This document shows positions 19,313-31,799 of a DNA stretch of 43,393 nucleotides, in pieces. The translations under genes and the position numbers were made by a program. This stretch comes from Protostelium mycophagum. Its lineage: Eukaryota; Evosea; Variosea; Protosteliida; Protosteliaceae. The notes below the pieces were generated by a model. The model did no database searches. It was given only the letters and a program-made list of their open reading frames with translations, and was not told the DNA's origin. Location: assembly GCA_002081555.1 (NCBI GenBank), contig MZNV01001941.1, positions 1 to 43,393 on the forward strand. Direction: 5' to 3'. The first letter of the stretch is position 1, and each line of letters opens with the position of its first letter.

Positions 19313-22300
19313 CTACATTTCATCAATCTGTGAAGTGTCTCTCTTTGATGCATGAAGCTGTGCTTGTCTAAATAAACCGCAGAGCCATTTCTCTGCTGCT
19401 TTTTGTGCATATCTTTGGGATCTGCAGAGCTGCAAAGTAGAGGCACTTGACTCAACCCGATTTGGTACCTCTAAATCATTTGACTTTCCATAGAACCTCC
19501 TCTCCCTCAGCTCCCTCTCGTCTTCCATAATCTGTCTTCCCTTCTCTATAATCTCATCTGACACTTGTTCGTGGAACGCATATTGGTGGAAACTGCCACG
19601 TCATCAGTCACCCCCTCCCTGGGGTCATGACGTCATCACCTCTTGAAGCACAGTTTGTGTACACACCAAGTGTACAGGTTGAAAGCGCAGCAGATGACCA
19701 CTACAACGAGAACTATAGGGAAAAATCGTTCGTAATTTTCGAAGAAGTGATTTCTGCCCATCAAGACGTAATAGGCAGTGTTCTCGACACGACTAGCCAG
19801 TAGATAGTTGTAGGCGATGGGTGCCGTCATGCGGCACAAGTACCTGTCGTGATTAGGACGTCACGATTAGATGTCGTGATGAGATAATGTCTGATTTTCC
19901 ATGTAAGATTGGCACACATTCTTCATCTTGTCCTTGGCTCTATCAAATAGAAGAACAATCCACTATCCATATATTTGTTTTGCGATCTGCAGATGCACAA
20001 GAACACCGAACAGTACATCTTTGCAATGTGTGCCACAAACCAAATATGCACTTTGGCTCTGATAGAGCTGCGATTTGAACAGACGAACCTATTAGAGGAC
20101 AAATTATACTTACATGGTGACCCACAATATAGAGTTGGCGTCCGTGTGTTGGTTCGGCATGATTCGGTAGATTTTAAATATTTTAATCCTCAACAAGCTC
20201 CAGTAACTGCAAAATACAATATAGCTCACCGGAGCCACTGTACAAGCCCACTACGATGACGTCATCATCAGCAATATCACCAAAACCCGAGAAAAAAATT
20301 TGGCGGGAAAATTAGGATTCGAATTTTGAATACCTGGAGGGCATAGGGGCGATTCTCATCCTCCAAGAGAAGCGAAAAGATGGACAAGTCAGGGGAAGGC
20401 ACCGTGAAGAATACCTGGAATAATTGAATTTTTTATTGTGTAAAAAAAGTAAGTTTTTTTCTGGGAGAGCCATGTCATCAGGTTCCAAAAATAAAATTTA
20501 AATGTAAAATATTAATTATTTAATACACTTAATAAAAGTATTTCACCTCGGTCCAGAGTAATGCGGCAGACAAACAGACACAAATAATGGCCAATAGTTT
20601 GAAGAAGATGTTTTGTAAATAGACTCTGTATACCCATTCTACTCTGTTGTAGATGGACATCATAGTGGGTCCGCACAAACGAATGAGACGCCCCTTCGCA
20701 TTGGATTGAAAACTCCACCTGATGACCCTGAAATGTGTGAGAAAATTGCATGTCTTAGGTCTACACCATTGTAGATGGAGTATTTAACAACATGTGGAAT
20801 TGTAGACTGACCTTTGAGAGTTGTACTTGCTCTTCTCCACGTCTTCAAGTCTGAAAAGCCTCCTTATCGTGATCTCAAAAATACTGAAATTTCGTCAGAA
20901 TTTCACCGTTAATTGTCATGTCAATAATTGTGATATCATTTTAGTAATTCGTGAAATTTGTAAAAAAATATTTAATTCTGCTAAAAAAATTTAGTTGTCA
21001 CCTCTTGGACCGCACAACTTCATCTCTCGCTTTTTTCAGTTCAGTGTGGAGCTCTGCGAGTCCCGCAGAGTTGTAACCATTCCTTCCCAGCCTGAAAGAT
21101 GACACCTCTTGGCACCTCTCATAAATTTCCTGGAAATTTCAATTCTCATTCCGACGAGAATGTCATGATGATGTCATGACGATGTCATGATGACAGGTCT
21201 TAAAATGTACAGACAGACCTTTGGGCAGCGGCTGATTACGAGGTCTAAAAATGGTCTTATTCGGTGAGCCGGCGGGACTTGGTGGTCAAAATATTTAACT
21301 TCGCCCACAACAGATTCCAAGTGCCTGCGAGCAGCGTCGATATCCGCTTTCTACAAATGTCAGATGACGTCATCGATCTACATCACTGTAGATACTGAAT
21401 GCATGATCATTTCGAATTGAATGTAATAAAATTATATACTAAAATCACATCCACATATAAATATTACTGTGCAGCAAAAACTCACTCCAACTTTGCAGAA
21501 TAAATTTAAATTAAATAATCCAGCAATATTCACCTGCCCCACCAAGTCGAATTGCAATCTCTTCTGCCTGAAATTTCGATTCGATTTACGCCACAGAGAC
21601 CTCGGTATCTCCACCATCCCGTTTCCTAAAAATAGAATAAAGAGTAGTAACCCCCACGCGTTCGCGGCCACCATCGCCCCCGCAATCAATTCTGACCTTT
21701 GAAAAATAAATTAAAATATTTGAAAAATCTGTCAAACTACAACGTTGTAGTTGATTTGATGACTGATAAAAAAGACATACTTTCCGACACCTCTCACAAT
21801 GAACAGGTACACCACAAAGGGTGTCACGACCGCTAATAATATGGCCCAGTATCTAATGTTTTTGTACAGTGCACTCTTCACCTGCACTGGATCAAATTCC
21901 CGCTAAAATACGAGATTCAAATTTCAAACTGACCCTATCGATGACTCGGTAACCACCGGCATAGACATAAGCTTGCATGAAAGGATAGGCGGTCCAGCAC
22001 AAGATGTAGGCTGTCCAATAGACGACCCGCCATAAGATCAACAGCTGATGTTCTTTCAAAACTACCCAGGGCCTAACACAGGAGGTGTGAGCTGTGTTCG
22101 TGAGGCCACAACTTCTGTAAAGACTCTGATCTTGTCAGAATTGGATGATTATCTCTCGGAAAATCAAGGTGTGATGAGAGTGCTGACCATAATGACGTCT
22201 ACGGGGATCAATAAAATGATACCAAAGCAGCAAGCCCATCCGATCCAGACGAGAGCGGTGACGTAATATGGTATCTTCTTAACATTGATCAATTGTTTGA

Positions 22301-22382
22301 GCGTCAGTGTCACCGCTGTGATCACGATTAGAACACCCAAGATGATGAGCGCAATTCCTCCCGCTGTAACATCCTCGTCCAT
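19313..22382 (-). CDS. LMBR1 domain-containing protein 2-like membrane protein
   Basis: Twelve minus-strand exons: 22382-22188, 22125-21934, 21902-21781, 21696-21534, 21350-21219, 21129-21002, 20883-20812, 20727-20547, 20414-20334, 20250-20114, 19843-19640 and 19592-19313; 628 residues. LMBD2 marks: N-terminal helices (GGIALIILGVLIVITAV, YVTALVWIGWACCFGIIL), PWVVLKEHQLLILWRVVYWT, ALYKNIRYWAILLAVV, NGMVEIPRSLWRKSN then LQFDL, a central charged coiled coil (LAELHTELKKARDEVVRSK), WVYRVYLQNIFFKLLAIICV, YIVFCSYWSLLRIKIFKIY, LCRMTAPIAYNYLL, and an acidic/basic tail (GRQIMEDERELRERRF). LMBD2 proteins are multi-pass plasma- or endo-membrane proteins linked to receptor signalling (established for the family). 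Human LMBD2 is about 690 residues. The longest intron, 19844-20113, has no obvious content. Confidence 0.88.
21735..21752. repeat. 18-bp perfect palindrome built from the CTACAACG/CGTTGTAG motif
   Basis: AACTACAACGTTGTAGTT is its own reverse complement. It lies in intron 3 of the LMBD2-like gene and is the clearest head-to-head pair of the short motif that recurs all over the window. Confidence 0.8.
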
Positions 22383-22862
22383 CTCACGATGTGATGATAT
22401 CTCCGCTGTTCAAGTCATTTACAGCAGCAGAAATGCGTGCGCTTACCTCTTTGATCAAAAATGTTCCCACAAAATCGTGCGTTGCGTTGTAGAGGTCCTG
22501 ATTTTCTGCAACTGAAACATTTTTTCACGGAACCAAACCTTTTGCAAGAAAAATATTGTTCCTTGCCATGTCTTTCCCCACGAACAAGAGTTGATATTAA
22601 TACTGCGGTATCCCATACCACGTTAAAAATCTCGGTAATTAACGTGTTCATTACCAAGAACTGGGGGAATCAGACCAAATCCTGCAATAATTGTTCAATA
22701 CAATGAGGCTTTGCAAAGTCCGAAAAAGTGGAACAGACCAAAGGAATTCCAGGAGCAACGCAAAATTCCTCCAACTGTTTCTTTGTTCGGTTTTGAAGGT
22801 TTTTTGGTGTCACGCAAGAAACGAAATAAAAGGAAGAACTACAACGACTTTTTGTTTTCACT
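22383..22862. other. Intergenic, nothing recognised
   Basis: About 480 bp upstream of the LMBD2-like gene and downstream of the 65-residue gene. Several short overlapping frames on both strands lack motifs, and none extends by splicing. Confidence 0.35.
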
Positions 22863-23163
22863 TTATTTCTTTGTCATCTCAGCATTGTTGAGAGTCTGGA
22901 GAAGCTTCACCTTCATCAACTCACGGTACACGCGCTCTTCAGCCTCCTGGAGAATTAAAATATTCAAACGCAAGCTGTGACATCTGACAATGTTTTCATT
23001 GTTACGTGTTCAGACATTCGAAACATCCTATTCATAGCGTTCAACTGGCCTACTGCAGCCTTGGAAATGAACACGATTTTTGCAATAATGCGATTTATAG
23101 GACTGGCGAGAGGATGTTGTCTCCCACACCAGGAACAGACAGCTGTTGGAATTGGGCCAACAT
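22863..23163 (-). CDS. Small 65-residue helical protein, unknown
   Basis: Exons 23163-23104, 23059-23006 and 22946-22863 (minus). Introns are 44 and 59 nt with GT-AG ends. The protein starts MLAQFQQLSVPGVGDNILSP and continues QLNAMNRMFRMSEHEAEERV, then YRELMKVKLLQTLNNAEMTK. The second half is a Met/Glu/Leu-rich amphipathic helix. Size and composition suggest a small subunit of a larger complex. I do not recognise the family. Confidence 0.55.
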
Positions 23164-23591
23164 CCTTGCGAGTTTTCTGTGATGAAAAGCAGATAGTGCC
23201 CTGCATGTACACAAGTCTCAAACACTCTACAACTCCCGAGTTTTCACCCCGGATTTCCCCCCTTTTTACCGGAATTTCACGCGCGCGTTTCCCGCCGAAT
23301 TTCATCGGGTTCTATATCAAGGAGTAATGTAGTGGTGTAGAGAGTGGTGAATCAGCATAGAGATTTCACGTATGGCAGCTGGCACGGTGTGGTGTGTGTC
23401 ATGGCAACTGTTGGACGGGCACCATGTCTTTTCCTCACTCAAAAATCATCAACTTGCCCGTTTTTGCTATCAAAACGATGTATATATGATATCTTCAGAT
23501 TGATAGAATCGCGCTGGATGTCACATGAGCGGAGATTGCGGAGTTGATTAGTGTTTTAATTATCGAATTTCATTATCAAGGAGCAACCAAC
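23164..23591. other. Divergent promoter region with E2F-like site
   Basis: 428 bp between divergent genes. Around 23281-23300 the sequence GCGCGCGTTTCCCGCCGAA contains TTTCCCGCC, matching the E2F/DP consensus. A run of T and C nearby is non-coding. No exon seen. Confidence 0.4.
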
Positions 23592-24203
23592 ATGAGCAAC
23601 ACAAGCACCACCGAGAAGTTCTTTGCCCAGCAGAGACAGCAGTTAGAGGAGACATCATTGCCCTTCGTTTTCTCAGATGCTCTATCGTCCTTTATGAAAG
23701 AGAAGGGAATGCCAAACATTACAGCACAGCTGCAGAACAACTCCAAAGTAATCAAGGGATCTCCTATCTCAGAGGAAGAGACATCCAGACACCTTAAAGT
23801 CCTGAAGGAGCACAACAGAAGGGTGGTGAGTCGATAGGAATAATACATTTTTAGACATTTTCTGACTCTTATTTAGCAGAGAAGAAAGAAGTCAGGCCCA
23901 AACAGCCCTCCCTCTACTTTCCAATTCACACACACAGCGGGACATGCTAATCCTATGTCACTGAGCCACCTTGTAACGGGCTCTCCCATGTCATCGCCTC
24001 TTGGCTCCAGACCCTCTTCACCACAATCACAGAGCGACTCAGCACCATCAAGTCCAGAAATGAAGACGACTTCCATTTTAAAGAGAAGAGGCAGCTTCGA
24101 GGAATCACGGGAGCACATGAAGAAGAAGGTCTGCTGGGAGGAAGATTCATCACCGCTAGCACAGTTGGTGGCTGCAGCTTTAACAGCGCAGACCTGCCAA
24201 TAG
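23592..24203 (+). CDS. Probable PP1-binding regulatory protein (SILK and RVxF motifs)
   Basis: Exons 23592-23825 and 23877-24203 give 186 residues. Mostly disordered and Ser/Pro-rich (MSSPLGSRPSSPQSQSDS). Near the C-terminus the sequence TTSILKRRGSFEESREHMKK runs into KVCWEEDS. SILK is a known protein phosphatase 1 docking motif ([GS]ILK). KKVCW fits the RVxF docking pattern with Trp at the last position. In known PP1 partners SILK precedes RVxF, as here. RRGSF between them fits the PKA consensus (RRxS), so phosphorylation could gate binding (inference). The N-terminal 70 residues are helical and charged. No enzyme domain is seen, so a targeting or inhibitor role is most likely. Confidence 0.68.
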
Positions 24204-24253
24204 AAACACCCCTTGTACATAAATTATTGCCTCGATGATTGATTCTTTATTTA

Positions 24254-27200
24254 TCATTGGATTTGGTCTCTTGTTGCTCCTTTCGGTTCGATCTCTAAAC
24301 AAAATCAGACCTCCATTTTTTGCCGAAATCATCGGGAAGATTAGAGGATTAAGTGTTACCTATTGAGGCGAGATGCTTTTCATTGTATGAGAGACGAGGT
24401 GCATTCTGGATGAACTCGAGAATCTCTCTGTTTGGTCCGTTCTTATCGCCTGCTCTGTAGTAAGGTGCCTCTTGATATCTGCATTGCGTCATCTTGATGA
24501 ACAAGTCGAGAAAACACGAAACGTCACCTCTGTACATTATTTACGATGCAATTGTACATTAACCTCGCTGGCCGCCAAACGATCAATCCCTGATCGTTGA
24601 ATTTTGGCTGCCGACTGATGTTATCACAGTCTTTGCCCAACACGACACTGTACGACTTTCAGCATTTACATCATTGTAGATCGATATATTTACGCACAAA
24701 CATGGTATGCAGGGGATTTCGTTTGTTTCCATCGCTGTGCGAATTTTCGCGTAATTTCCCTTCACGTGATCACCACCTCGGTCTCCCAAAATGATGTGTC
24801 CAAGATCACCATATTCCCGCCTAAATTCTTTGTTCATTTTGCCAGTCTACAACAGTCAGTTTGACATCTCCTGACACCTAATTCATGACCCTCACCCTCT
24901 CAATCGTCCAGACAAGCCTCTGTACAGAAATTTGACACAGACCCACAGCCAAATGGAATGCGTCTTGGAAATTTCGCATGTTCCATAGGGCCTTGAAGAC
25001 TCGCCAGAAGAAGTCCATCAGCTTCGTCCTTTCTTTCAACTTTTTACACAGTAAGATGGAGGACGCCACAAGATTGTCCAAGTCTGCAGCTCTGGCGTAA
25101 AGTTGGTCGATGGTGGTCACAACATTTGGTCCGGGGTTATCCCACTTCCTGTTGATGATTTCCGCATGCTGATGACGTCAGCACAATCTTTTAACGCGTT
25201 GTAGACGAATGAAAGATTTTATCTCACTGTAATTCGAGAGAAGATATCAAAGGCTTGGAAAGTGAGCTGGCGGGCAAATTCCTCTGGTCCGATGCTGAGA
25301 AAGCTGAGCTGTTCTGTACGCTCGCCAGAGGAACTCTTTTTGAACACTTTTGGCGCGCTGTCCACGAATGACATTGCAAAATTCCTGCGTTTGGCGATGT
25401 CACCCAGTTTCGCCTACAAAGATAAGTATGGCTCGTTGTAGAGGGATATACAGAGGGTAATACTCACCAAGTCTGGATGGTCATCCGCCACATTTTCTCG
25501 AATGAATTTTCTGACTTTGTGCAATAATTCCTCGGAGTGCTCTTCGAAGGGCGATGCCATCCACTTCTTGATGAAAACTACCACTGGAATTTTTCAATTA
25601 TTGCTTGATATTACTTCTGAAAATTGAAAAAGAAAAAAGGCGGGAACAAACCTCTCGTCTTAATCCTCTTCTTCTCGTCCGAGTTCATTTGGTATGGCAC
25701 GTTGTAGCGCTCGAAAAGTTTTTGAAAAAGCTCATCAGGGGTACAGAAATAGCTGTAGCACATGCGAAACACATCTTCAAAACCGATGTCTATCTTTATC
25801 AACACTTGAGGCCAACAACATGACTTACTCAGATCATCAATCGATGTGGCAAACTCGACTAATTTGTTGAGAGATGCATAGACAATGTTCTTTCCGTCCT
25901 CCTCGTATTCTACTTGTGTGTTGTCGTCCCAAATATTCATATCTGTAAGTGTCAGTGTTGTTTCAAGCTGGATGATTTTTACCTCTGGAAGTTATTTGGC
26001 TGGATTCGCGAAGGAAGAGTTGGACCTGAAACATTATCATTTTGAAATTCGAATGTTGGCGGGAAATCACCTCGTTTGTTACGGAAGAGGGGAGTTTCTG
26101 GTCTCTTAAAGATAAATACGGTGATAAAGTGATTTCTGAAACATTTAGATCGTCAAATATGGGAAGAACAAGATAAAGTGTTACCTCCTGAGGATTCGCC
26201 TTTAGTCCTCCAGCTGAGTTGGTATTTGTTCTGCTTTCCTCCAGAAAGTGATGGCGGGGCCAGACCAAAATTCATATACGCAATCATGTCGATCGCCATG
26301 GAGACAGATATATCCATGGGAAGATCTACCTGTCAAAAATGTCAGATCTTCCGGATCCATTTCCCCCTACCTTTTCTGTCTTTGATGGACCTTCTGGAGG
26401 GACCCAGGTGATTTCAAAGTTTCTTGGAAGAGGCTGGACTCTGACTGATAGCACCGTCCTGTTTGCAGCATAAAAGCGTATGGGTAGTTGTTCTTGCAAC
26501 TTGATCCAGTGGATGCTGGTGATGAAGCTGCCGGTGGCTTCGTTTAGAGATAGCCCCCACTCTTCTGAATTCGAGTGTTCTCTCTGATCGGCCAAAACGG
26601 CGAGTTTTACTTGTTCGACCTGGAAATATTTGGATGTCTACAACGATGTTATTCATGCTTACCGTTGTATCAGGCTTGAATTGATATTCTGAAGTAGCCA
26701 TTCTACTCGTCACACTCAATATAGCAGTTTTTTCGCGGAAAGTTAGCTGGTTCTGGCATTTTTCAGTTTTTGAATAAAATGGAATTGTAGACGTCACCTC
26801 TGGTTTCTCAATGATTTGAGACGCATAATGGCTGACCCTTCTGGTCTGATCCAACAGTGTTCCATATTCCCCAATGATCCTTCCATATGTCTCTGCATAT
26901 GCGGTCTCTTGTGCCCGGAAAGAAGCCGATCGCAGCATCGCTCTGGACATGTCAATTTCCTTCAGTTTTACCGGCGGCAAGGTCTAAAGTTCGTTCATGA
27001 TAAATGTGACTCACTTTCTTCTGGCATTCCTCGCCTCGTCTTCATTTGGAGGTATAAAAATACCATATCCCATTGAATCGGACGGCCTCGGCACTTGAAA
27101 ATCGTCCATTAAGATTTTTACAAAATCGGCCACCTATAAAGATGAACGAAATCTCAAGGAAATCTCAAGGTCACCTCCATGGTCGCCTTGATGGTGTATT

Positions 27201-30200
27201 CTTTGGTTTCATTTGAATCTATATACTTCACCTGTACACGTCAGATGAAAAAAATTCCTGGAAATTACCTTTGTCTTCATCTCTTTGAGACTGAATTCTG
27301 CGAGTATCGATGAGGTCAAACCATTTTGTTCCATGGTCTGGTCAGGGTCTAACCACAACCCCCCACTTTTCTCTCCCGGCACAAATAATCCCCATGTGAT
27401 TAGAGGATGCTTTCTTTCCTGAAACTCCATAAGATTTTGCATAAATGTCAGATATGATGTCAATACACTACGAGCAGAGGAGTAAACTCACGTTAAATTG
27501 CTGAATTGCATCATTTAAAATCTGTGATACGAGCGTGTCCGGTTTGAACAACACTGGAACTGGGGTGTCTCTCGGTCTTAAATAGTAGGATATATCCAGG
27601 TATACGTCTTTCCGAGGTGACCCTCTCTGTTTCATCTTCCAGGCCGTGACTCTTCCGTATCTGAGATGTTTAACCATGTACACCATCGCCGGTGATATAT
27701 ATTTTTCAGCCACAGTGGATGAGTTGATGACATAAAATTTCGGAAACACTCACTTCTCTCGCATAGCTTCTTCGTCTTGGTGGTATCTGTCTTCGAAAGT
27801 ATCAATCACTTGCTTATTAACTGTTCCGTTCTTTCTGGCTTTCTACGAAACGATAAGTGATTGGAGATAAAGACTTTCTACTTTGAGTAGTGGTTGTATG
27901 CCGTTGTGAATGAGGGAGTTGCACAGGTCGTATCTAGCTTCTAATTCCACCTCACCGCTTACGATATTGTTTATGATCGTCATGATGTGATTCTGATATC
28001 TTCAGATGAAACTTTTCATTTCCAAAAAAAATGGGGGAAATATTACTGTCAATGGGGACTCGTTGCTGATAGTTGTGTCCAAAAACGCCACAAGGCGATC
28101 TAATGAGTATTGTCCTCCGCATGATGTGAATCCTGAAATCTCAGTGAAATTTCATGAGGAATTCGATCACCTGCTTCTCTGGCGTGTATGTATATAGCGT
28201 CTAAGACCATGTTTCGTCCCACCCAACTCACGTGACTTGATTTTTGCAACAGCTAACATGCTCGTCAGACAAGAACAAAATCATTGCAATTTGGATTTAT
28301 GACAAGGAATCTTCAGCCGCATTGGTTCAAAATCCTTTCGGTTTGAGGATTCTCCACACGTATGAAAACACTTGGGCACAGCCGAGCAAATTTTTCGCCG
28401 TGAATTCTGCTGGAATGCTGACAATTTTAATTCCGTCACCTCATAAGGTACAGTGGAGACCTTTTCCAAAAATTCACATATTTTGGTTGACAGGGCCTGG
28501 TCTGAAGAATCATAATTTAAAGCTGCCACATTGACTATCTCTGTGGAGGCCAGAGCTGTACTAGGCGATACCTGAAGATTGAGTTTCGCTCCAAATCTCA
28601 AATTAATACCTCATATAACACAAACAGACAATTCAGACCCTCGGAAATCAATGCTGCTGTATTTGTAGAGGGACTATGTTTGCTTAGATTTTTTTGCAAA
28701 AAGTGTTGACAAATCACCTGAAGTCAAGAGAGATATGTTCTAAATATGCTAACAAATTGGTTAACCCTCTCGCTTCTATAAAATTGATCGTGAAACCATC
28801 CAAATTCTGCGTCAGATGGTTCAGCAGCACATTCAGGTCTGTTTTAGTGACTGATTGAGTGTTGAGCATCTACAATGAGTCAGAAAAATAAACCAAGTCT
28901 TGTACGAACTCTTGAAAAATCCATAGGTTTTCCGACGACATGCGTCCTTCCTCCGGAGGTCAAGACCGTCTCCAGCAGTCTGTTTTTGGTTCCGGATCTT
29001 GCCTGTTTAAAATTTAAATCCAGAAATTGAGCGGGAAACCGAACTCACCATCATGGAAGCCACGGCAGGCTTGTAGTCTTTCAAAAACTTCCATTTTTGA
29101 TCCAGCGGCAACATCCTCATCGTATCTTTACTCTGCTCGCTATAATTCAACTCGAAAAGAAGAGCATCGAAAGCGGTGACCCATCTCGGCAGACTTGGCG
29201 AGCTGTCGCTGCGGCTACTTCGTGGTGAATTGCTGAAAGCGCTCAGGTGCACCGTTTTTCTTCTATCTTCTTTTTCGCCGGAGGATGAGGGACTTCTGAT
29301 CATATTTCAATATTAGAAGTTGAGAATATTTCACCTTGAAAGGATGCGATTCATGTCTGGGGATGATTTAGAACCGCTGGATGGACTTCGACTATTTTAT
29401 ATTTAGAACAATCCTTTAGATGATCACGTGTTTTGGCGATGTGAAATCATTTAAGAAAAAACCTCTCTCTTGTCTCCCGTGGCGATGAAGGCATCTCGGC
29501 CATTCTCGGGATCTCCATGCTATTGCTACTCCTCGATGGTGATCTTAGTGCAGGGAAACAGATTAATCCGTCCAAAAACTCTATTCTCTGCTCTATATCG
29601 GCCTGTCGACATGACGTCATTCAATGTCGACTTTATCTCGATGGAAATTTACCTGTACACTTTCTCCCACAGTTGAATCCATGACAGTATAAATATCCCA
29701 AGTGAAGCTGGGAAAATCAATCAAATTATATTTTTTGACACAAACGAGATATTACCGTAACAATGATGTCATCTGCTGTACACATGGATGGATTGATGAC
29801 AATTGGTTGTGATGCAACATGAGTGTGGTGAGATATCTTAATTTTCCCAGGGAGTCCGGAAGATTCGTCAGGTTATTGAATTCAAGGAATAGACGTCTTA
29901 GATGTGTGAGCTCGCCCAAAGATTCAGGTAACGAAGTCAAATTATTTTCTTGCAAACATAATTCCCTCAACATTTGCAGATTCTTCACCTGAGAAATTTC
30001 AATTTCCCCTGAAATTTCACAGAAAATCCAATACGCACTTGTTCTGGAAGCGCAGAGATTGCATTTCCGTTCAGGCGAAGTACGCTCAGTCGTTGTAGAT
30101 TGAACACAGAGGGGTGAACAGATGACAAGCCGCACCTTCTGAACTCCAGCTATCCCCTTTAGAACCGAACTTGAGAGGAGAAGTATTACCTTTTTGAGAG

Positions 30201-31250
30201 AAATCAGAGCAGAGAGGTCCTCTACAACGAGCCCATTATTTTCACTAGCGTTGAGATGATATAACCTGGGCAATCTACAACAGTTAGGATCTCATAGTGC
30301 ACTTTGAAATTTGGATTCATTTATACGTTCAAAAGTAATTAAAATATTCACCGAATGTGTGATTCTGGCAATTTCGTAATCTGGTTTGCTGAGATATTGA
30401 GCGATTTGAGAGAAACAAGTCCAGTCAGATTTGGTATCGTGGTCAGTTGGTTTCTGGATAAATCCAAAAGCTGTAGAGCGTCATGTGACCGTAATGGCAT
30501 TGTCTTCAAAAGATGTCTATTTTGATAAAATATATAATTCAGTTGATGAGATTCGAAAATTCACCTTCAGCTTAGGGAGATTTGTAATGCTGTCGGGGAG
30601 AGTAGTGATGTTGTTTCCCGCCAAATATAATCTCTCCAGCGTGTTATGTGTGAAATCCAATGGTATCTATGTTAAATAATTCAGGTGATGTATGTAACAT
30701 CATGTCATTGTTACCTGGGGGATGAGGTTGTCGCTCAGATCAAGTGTCCTTAGCTCGACCATATTTTCTCTCAGCATTTTGACGGGAATAGCAATCAATT
30801 TGTTGTCTGAAACATATAATTCCTTCAGGCTCAACTTGCATTCTGCGGGAAGAAGTTCCTTGATGTTGTTGTCGGATATTTCTAAAACAGAAAAATTTTG
30901 AAGCTGACTTAGAGCCTCCCAGAGCACTGCCATCGTAAGATCATCAATCATTCGAGAACGACGTAAGATGATTCTCCAGGCTTTGCACAGTATATCACTC
31001 TCTTCATATAACTCACCACTCGGTATCTTCTCGATTCTGCATGTTGATACTGTAATCTGAGAGACATTTGGAAGCTCATTCGGAAGTATCGCCGAGAGAC
31101 CAATCAGTTCCTTCTTTCCAAGTTTATCTGTATTACGAACAGTGAATCTTGTCCCTCCCGTATCTTTACATTCGGCGATGGGGCTGGAAAATTTGGCTGG
31201 AAGAAGTCATCATATGAACTGATTCCACCATCGTCTAAAGCCGATGACAT
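24254..31250 (-). CDS. Giant LRR - GBD/FH3 - ubiquitin-fold - RasGEF protein
   Basis: One minus-strand gene with some 30 short introns, roughly 1.7 thousand residues; splice phases connect the modules. (1) About 31000-29770: leucine-rich repeats (LQLLDLSRNQLTTIP, LRELCLQENNLTSLPESLG, LRRLFLEFNNLTNLPDSLG). (2) About 29300-29000: a formin-type GTPase-binding region (AFDALLFELNYSEQ, MLPLDQKWKFLKDY). (3) About 28980-27780: FH3/armadillo-like blocks (IEARGLTNLLAYLEHISLDF, NNIVSGEVELEARYDLCNSL). (4) About 27750-26200: tandem ubiquitin-like, talin F0/F1-like segments (WGLFVPGEKSGGLWLDPDQT, GYGIFIPPNEDEARNARRK, QFKPDTTVEQVKLAVL). (5) About 25940-25560: RasGEF_N (FRMCYSYFCTPDELFQKLFE). (6) About 25550-24254: RasGEF catalytic domain (PEEFARQLTFQAFDIFSRIT, MRNFQDAFHLAVGLCQISVQ, KGNYAKIRTAMETNEIPCIP). 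Intron 24295-24359 gives the end KGATRDQIQ. The first exon junction near 31200 is unsettled. The protein probably couples Rho-type inputs and adhesion or cytoskeleton to Ras/Rap activation (inference). Confidence 0.82.
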
Positions 31251-31597
31251 TTCAGACCGTTTCCACTAAGATTAAGATGTCTATTTTAAAGACATCAAGC
31301 TTGATAAAGCCGAGTGATCGATGTGACGACATCTCACCTCCCATATCGCCTTCTCTAAGAGGTTATTCACACTGTCCACTGCCGGGTAAGCCCAGGGCTG
31401 CTGTGTTTTCTCTGGTTTTGGTGAGTGCATCTACAACGCGATTCTTTCCTCAGAAAAGGACAGCTTCCATATTAATGGGTTCATTTTTTAATGAAAATCT
31501 TTCATTCAACACCAGCTCGAGAGATGCCTCAAATAGTGTTCACAGCTACAAAAACTCGACTGCCAAAGCCATGTTTCATCTTCAGAGATACAGATGA
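31244..31597 (+). CDS. Hypothetical Ser/Pro-rich protein, divergent from the RasGEF gene
   Basis: A 117-codon frame from the ATG at 31244; a second ATG at 31277 starts MSILKTSSLIKPSDRC. GTGAGT at about 31421 to CTCAG at about 31453 could be a 33-nt in-frame intron. The text DDISPPISPSLRGYSHCPLP is disordered and phospho-site-like. Another SILK-type motif is present. The 5' end overlaps the start of the opposite gene, so the later ATG is more likely if the gene is real. No family recognised. Confidence 0.35.
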   Translation: MTFQTVSTKIKMSILKTSSLIKPSDRCDDISPPISPSLRGYSHCPLPGKPRAAVFSLVLVSASTTRFFPQKRTASILMGSFFNENLSFNTSSRDASNSVHSYKNSTAKAMFHLQRYR

Positions 31598-31799
31598 GCG
31601 ACTAATTATGCTGTAGATGTTGTCCCAAAGAAACTACTTCTGTCAACAAATTCCAGTTCTTAGAGAACGACAGTCAAATGCACTATTCTTGTCCAAAAAT
31701 TGTGAGATAAGCCTCAACTTCCCGCCAAATCTCTTGCATCTGGACTGGTTGTGCAAATGTATATTCGACAATCAAAATGACGCTCGTTTATTCATGTGC
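31598..31799. other. Short intergenic gap
   Basis: About 200 bp between the hypothetical plus-strand gene and the 3' end of the methylcitrate dehydratase gene. Nothing recognised. Confidence 0.35.

Noticed and set aside
29752-31250. LRR region as an independent gene
   Set aside because: No stop codon; consistent splice phases lead on into the GBD exon.
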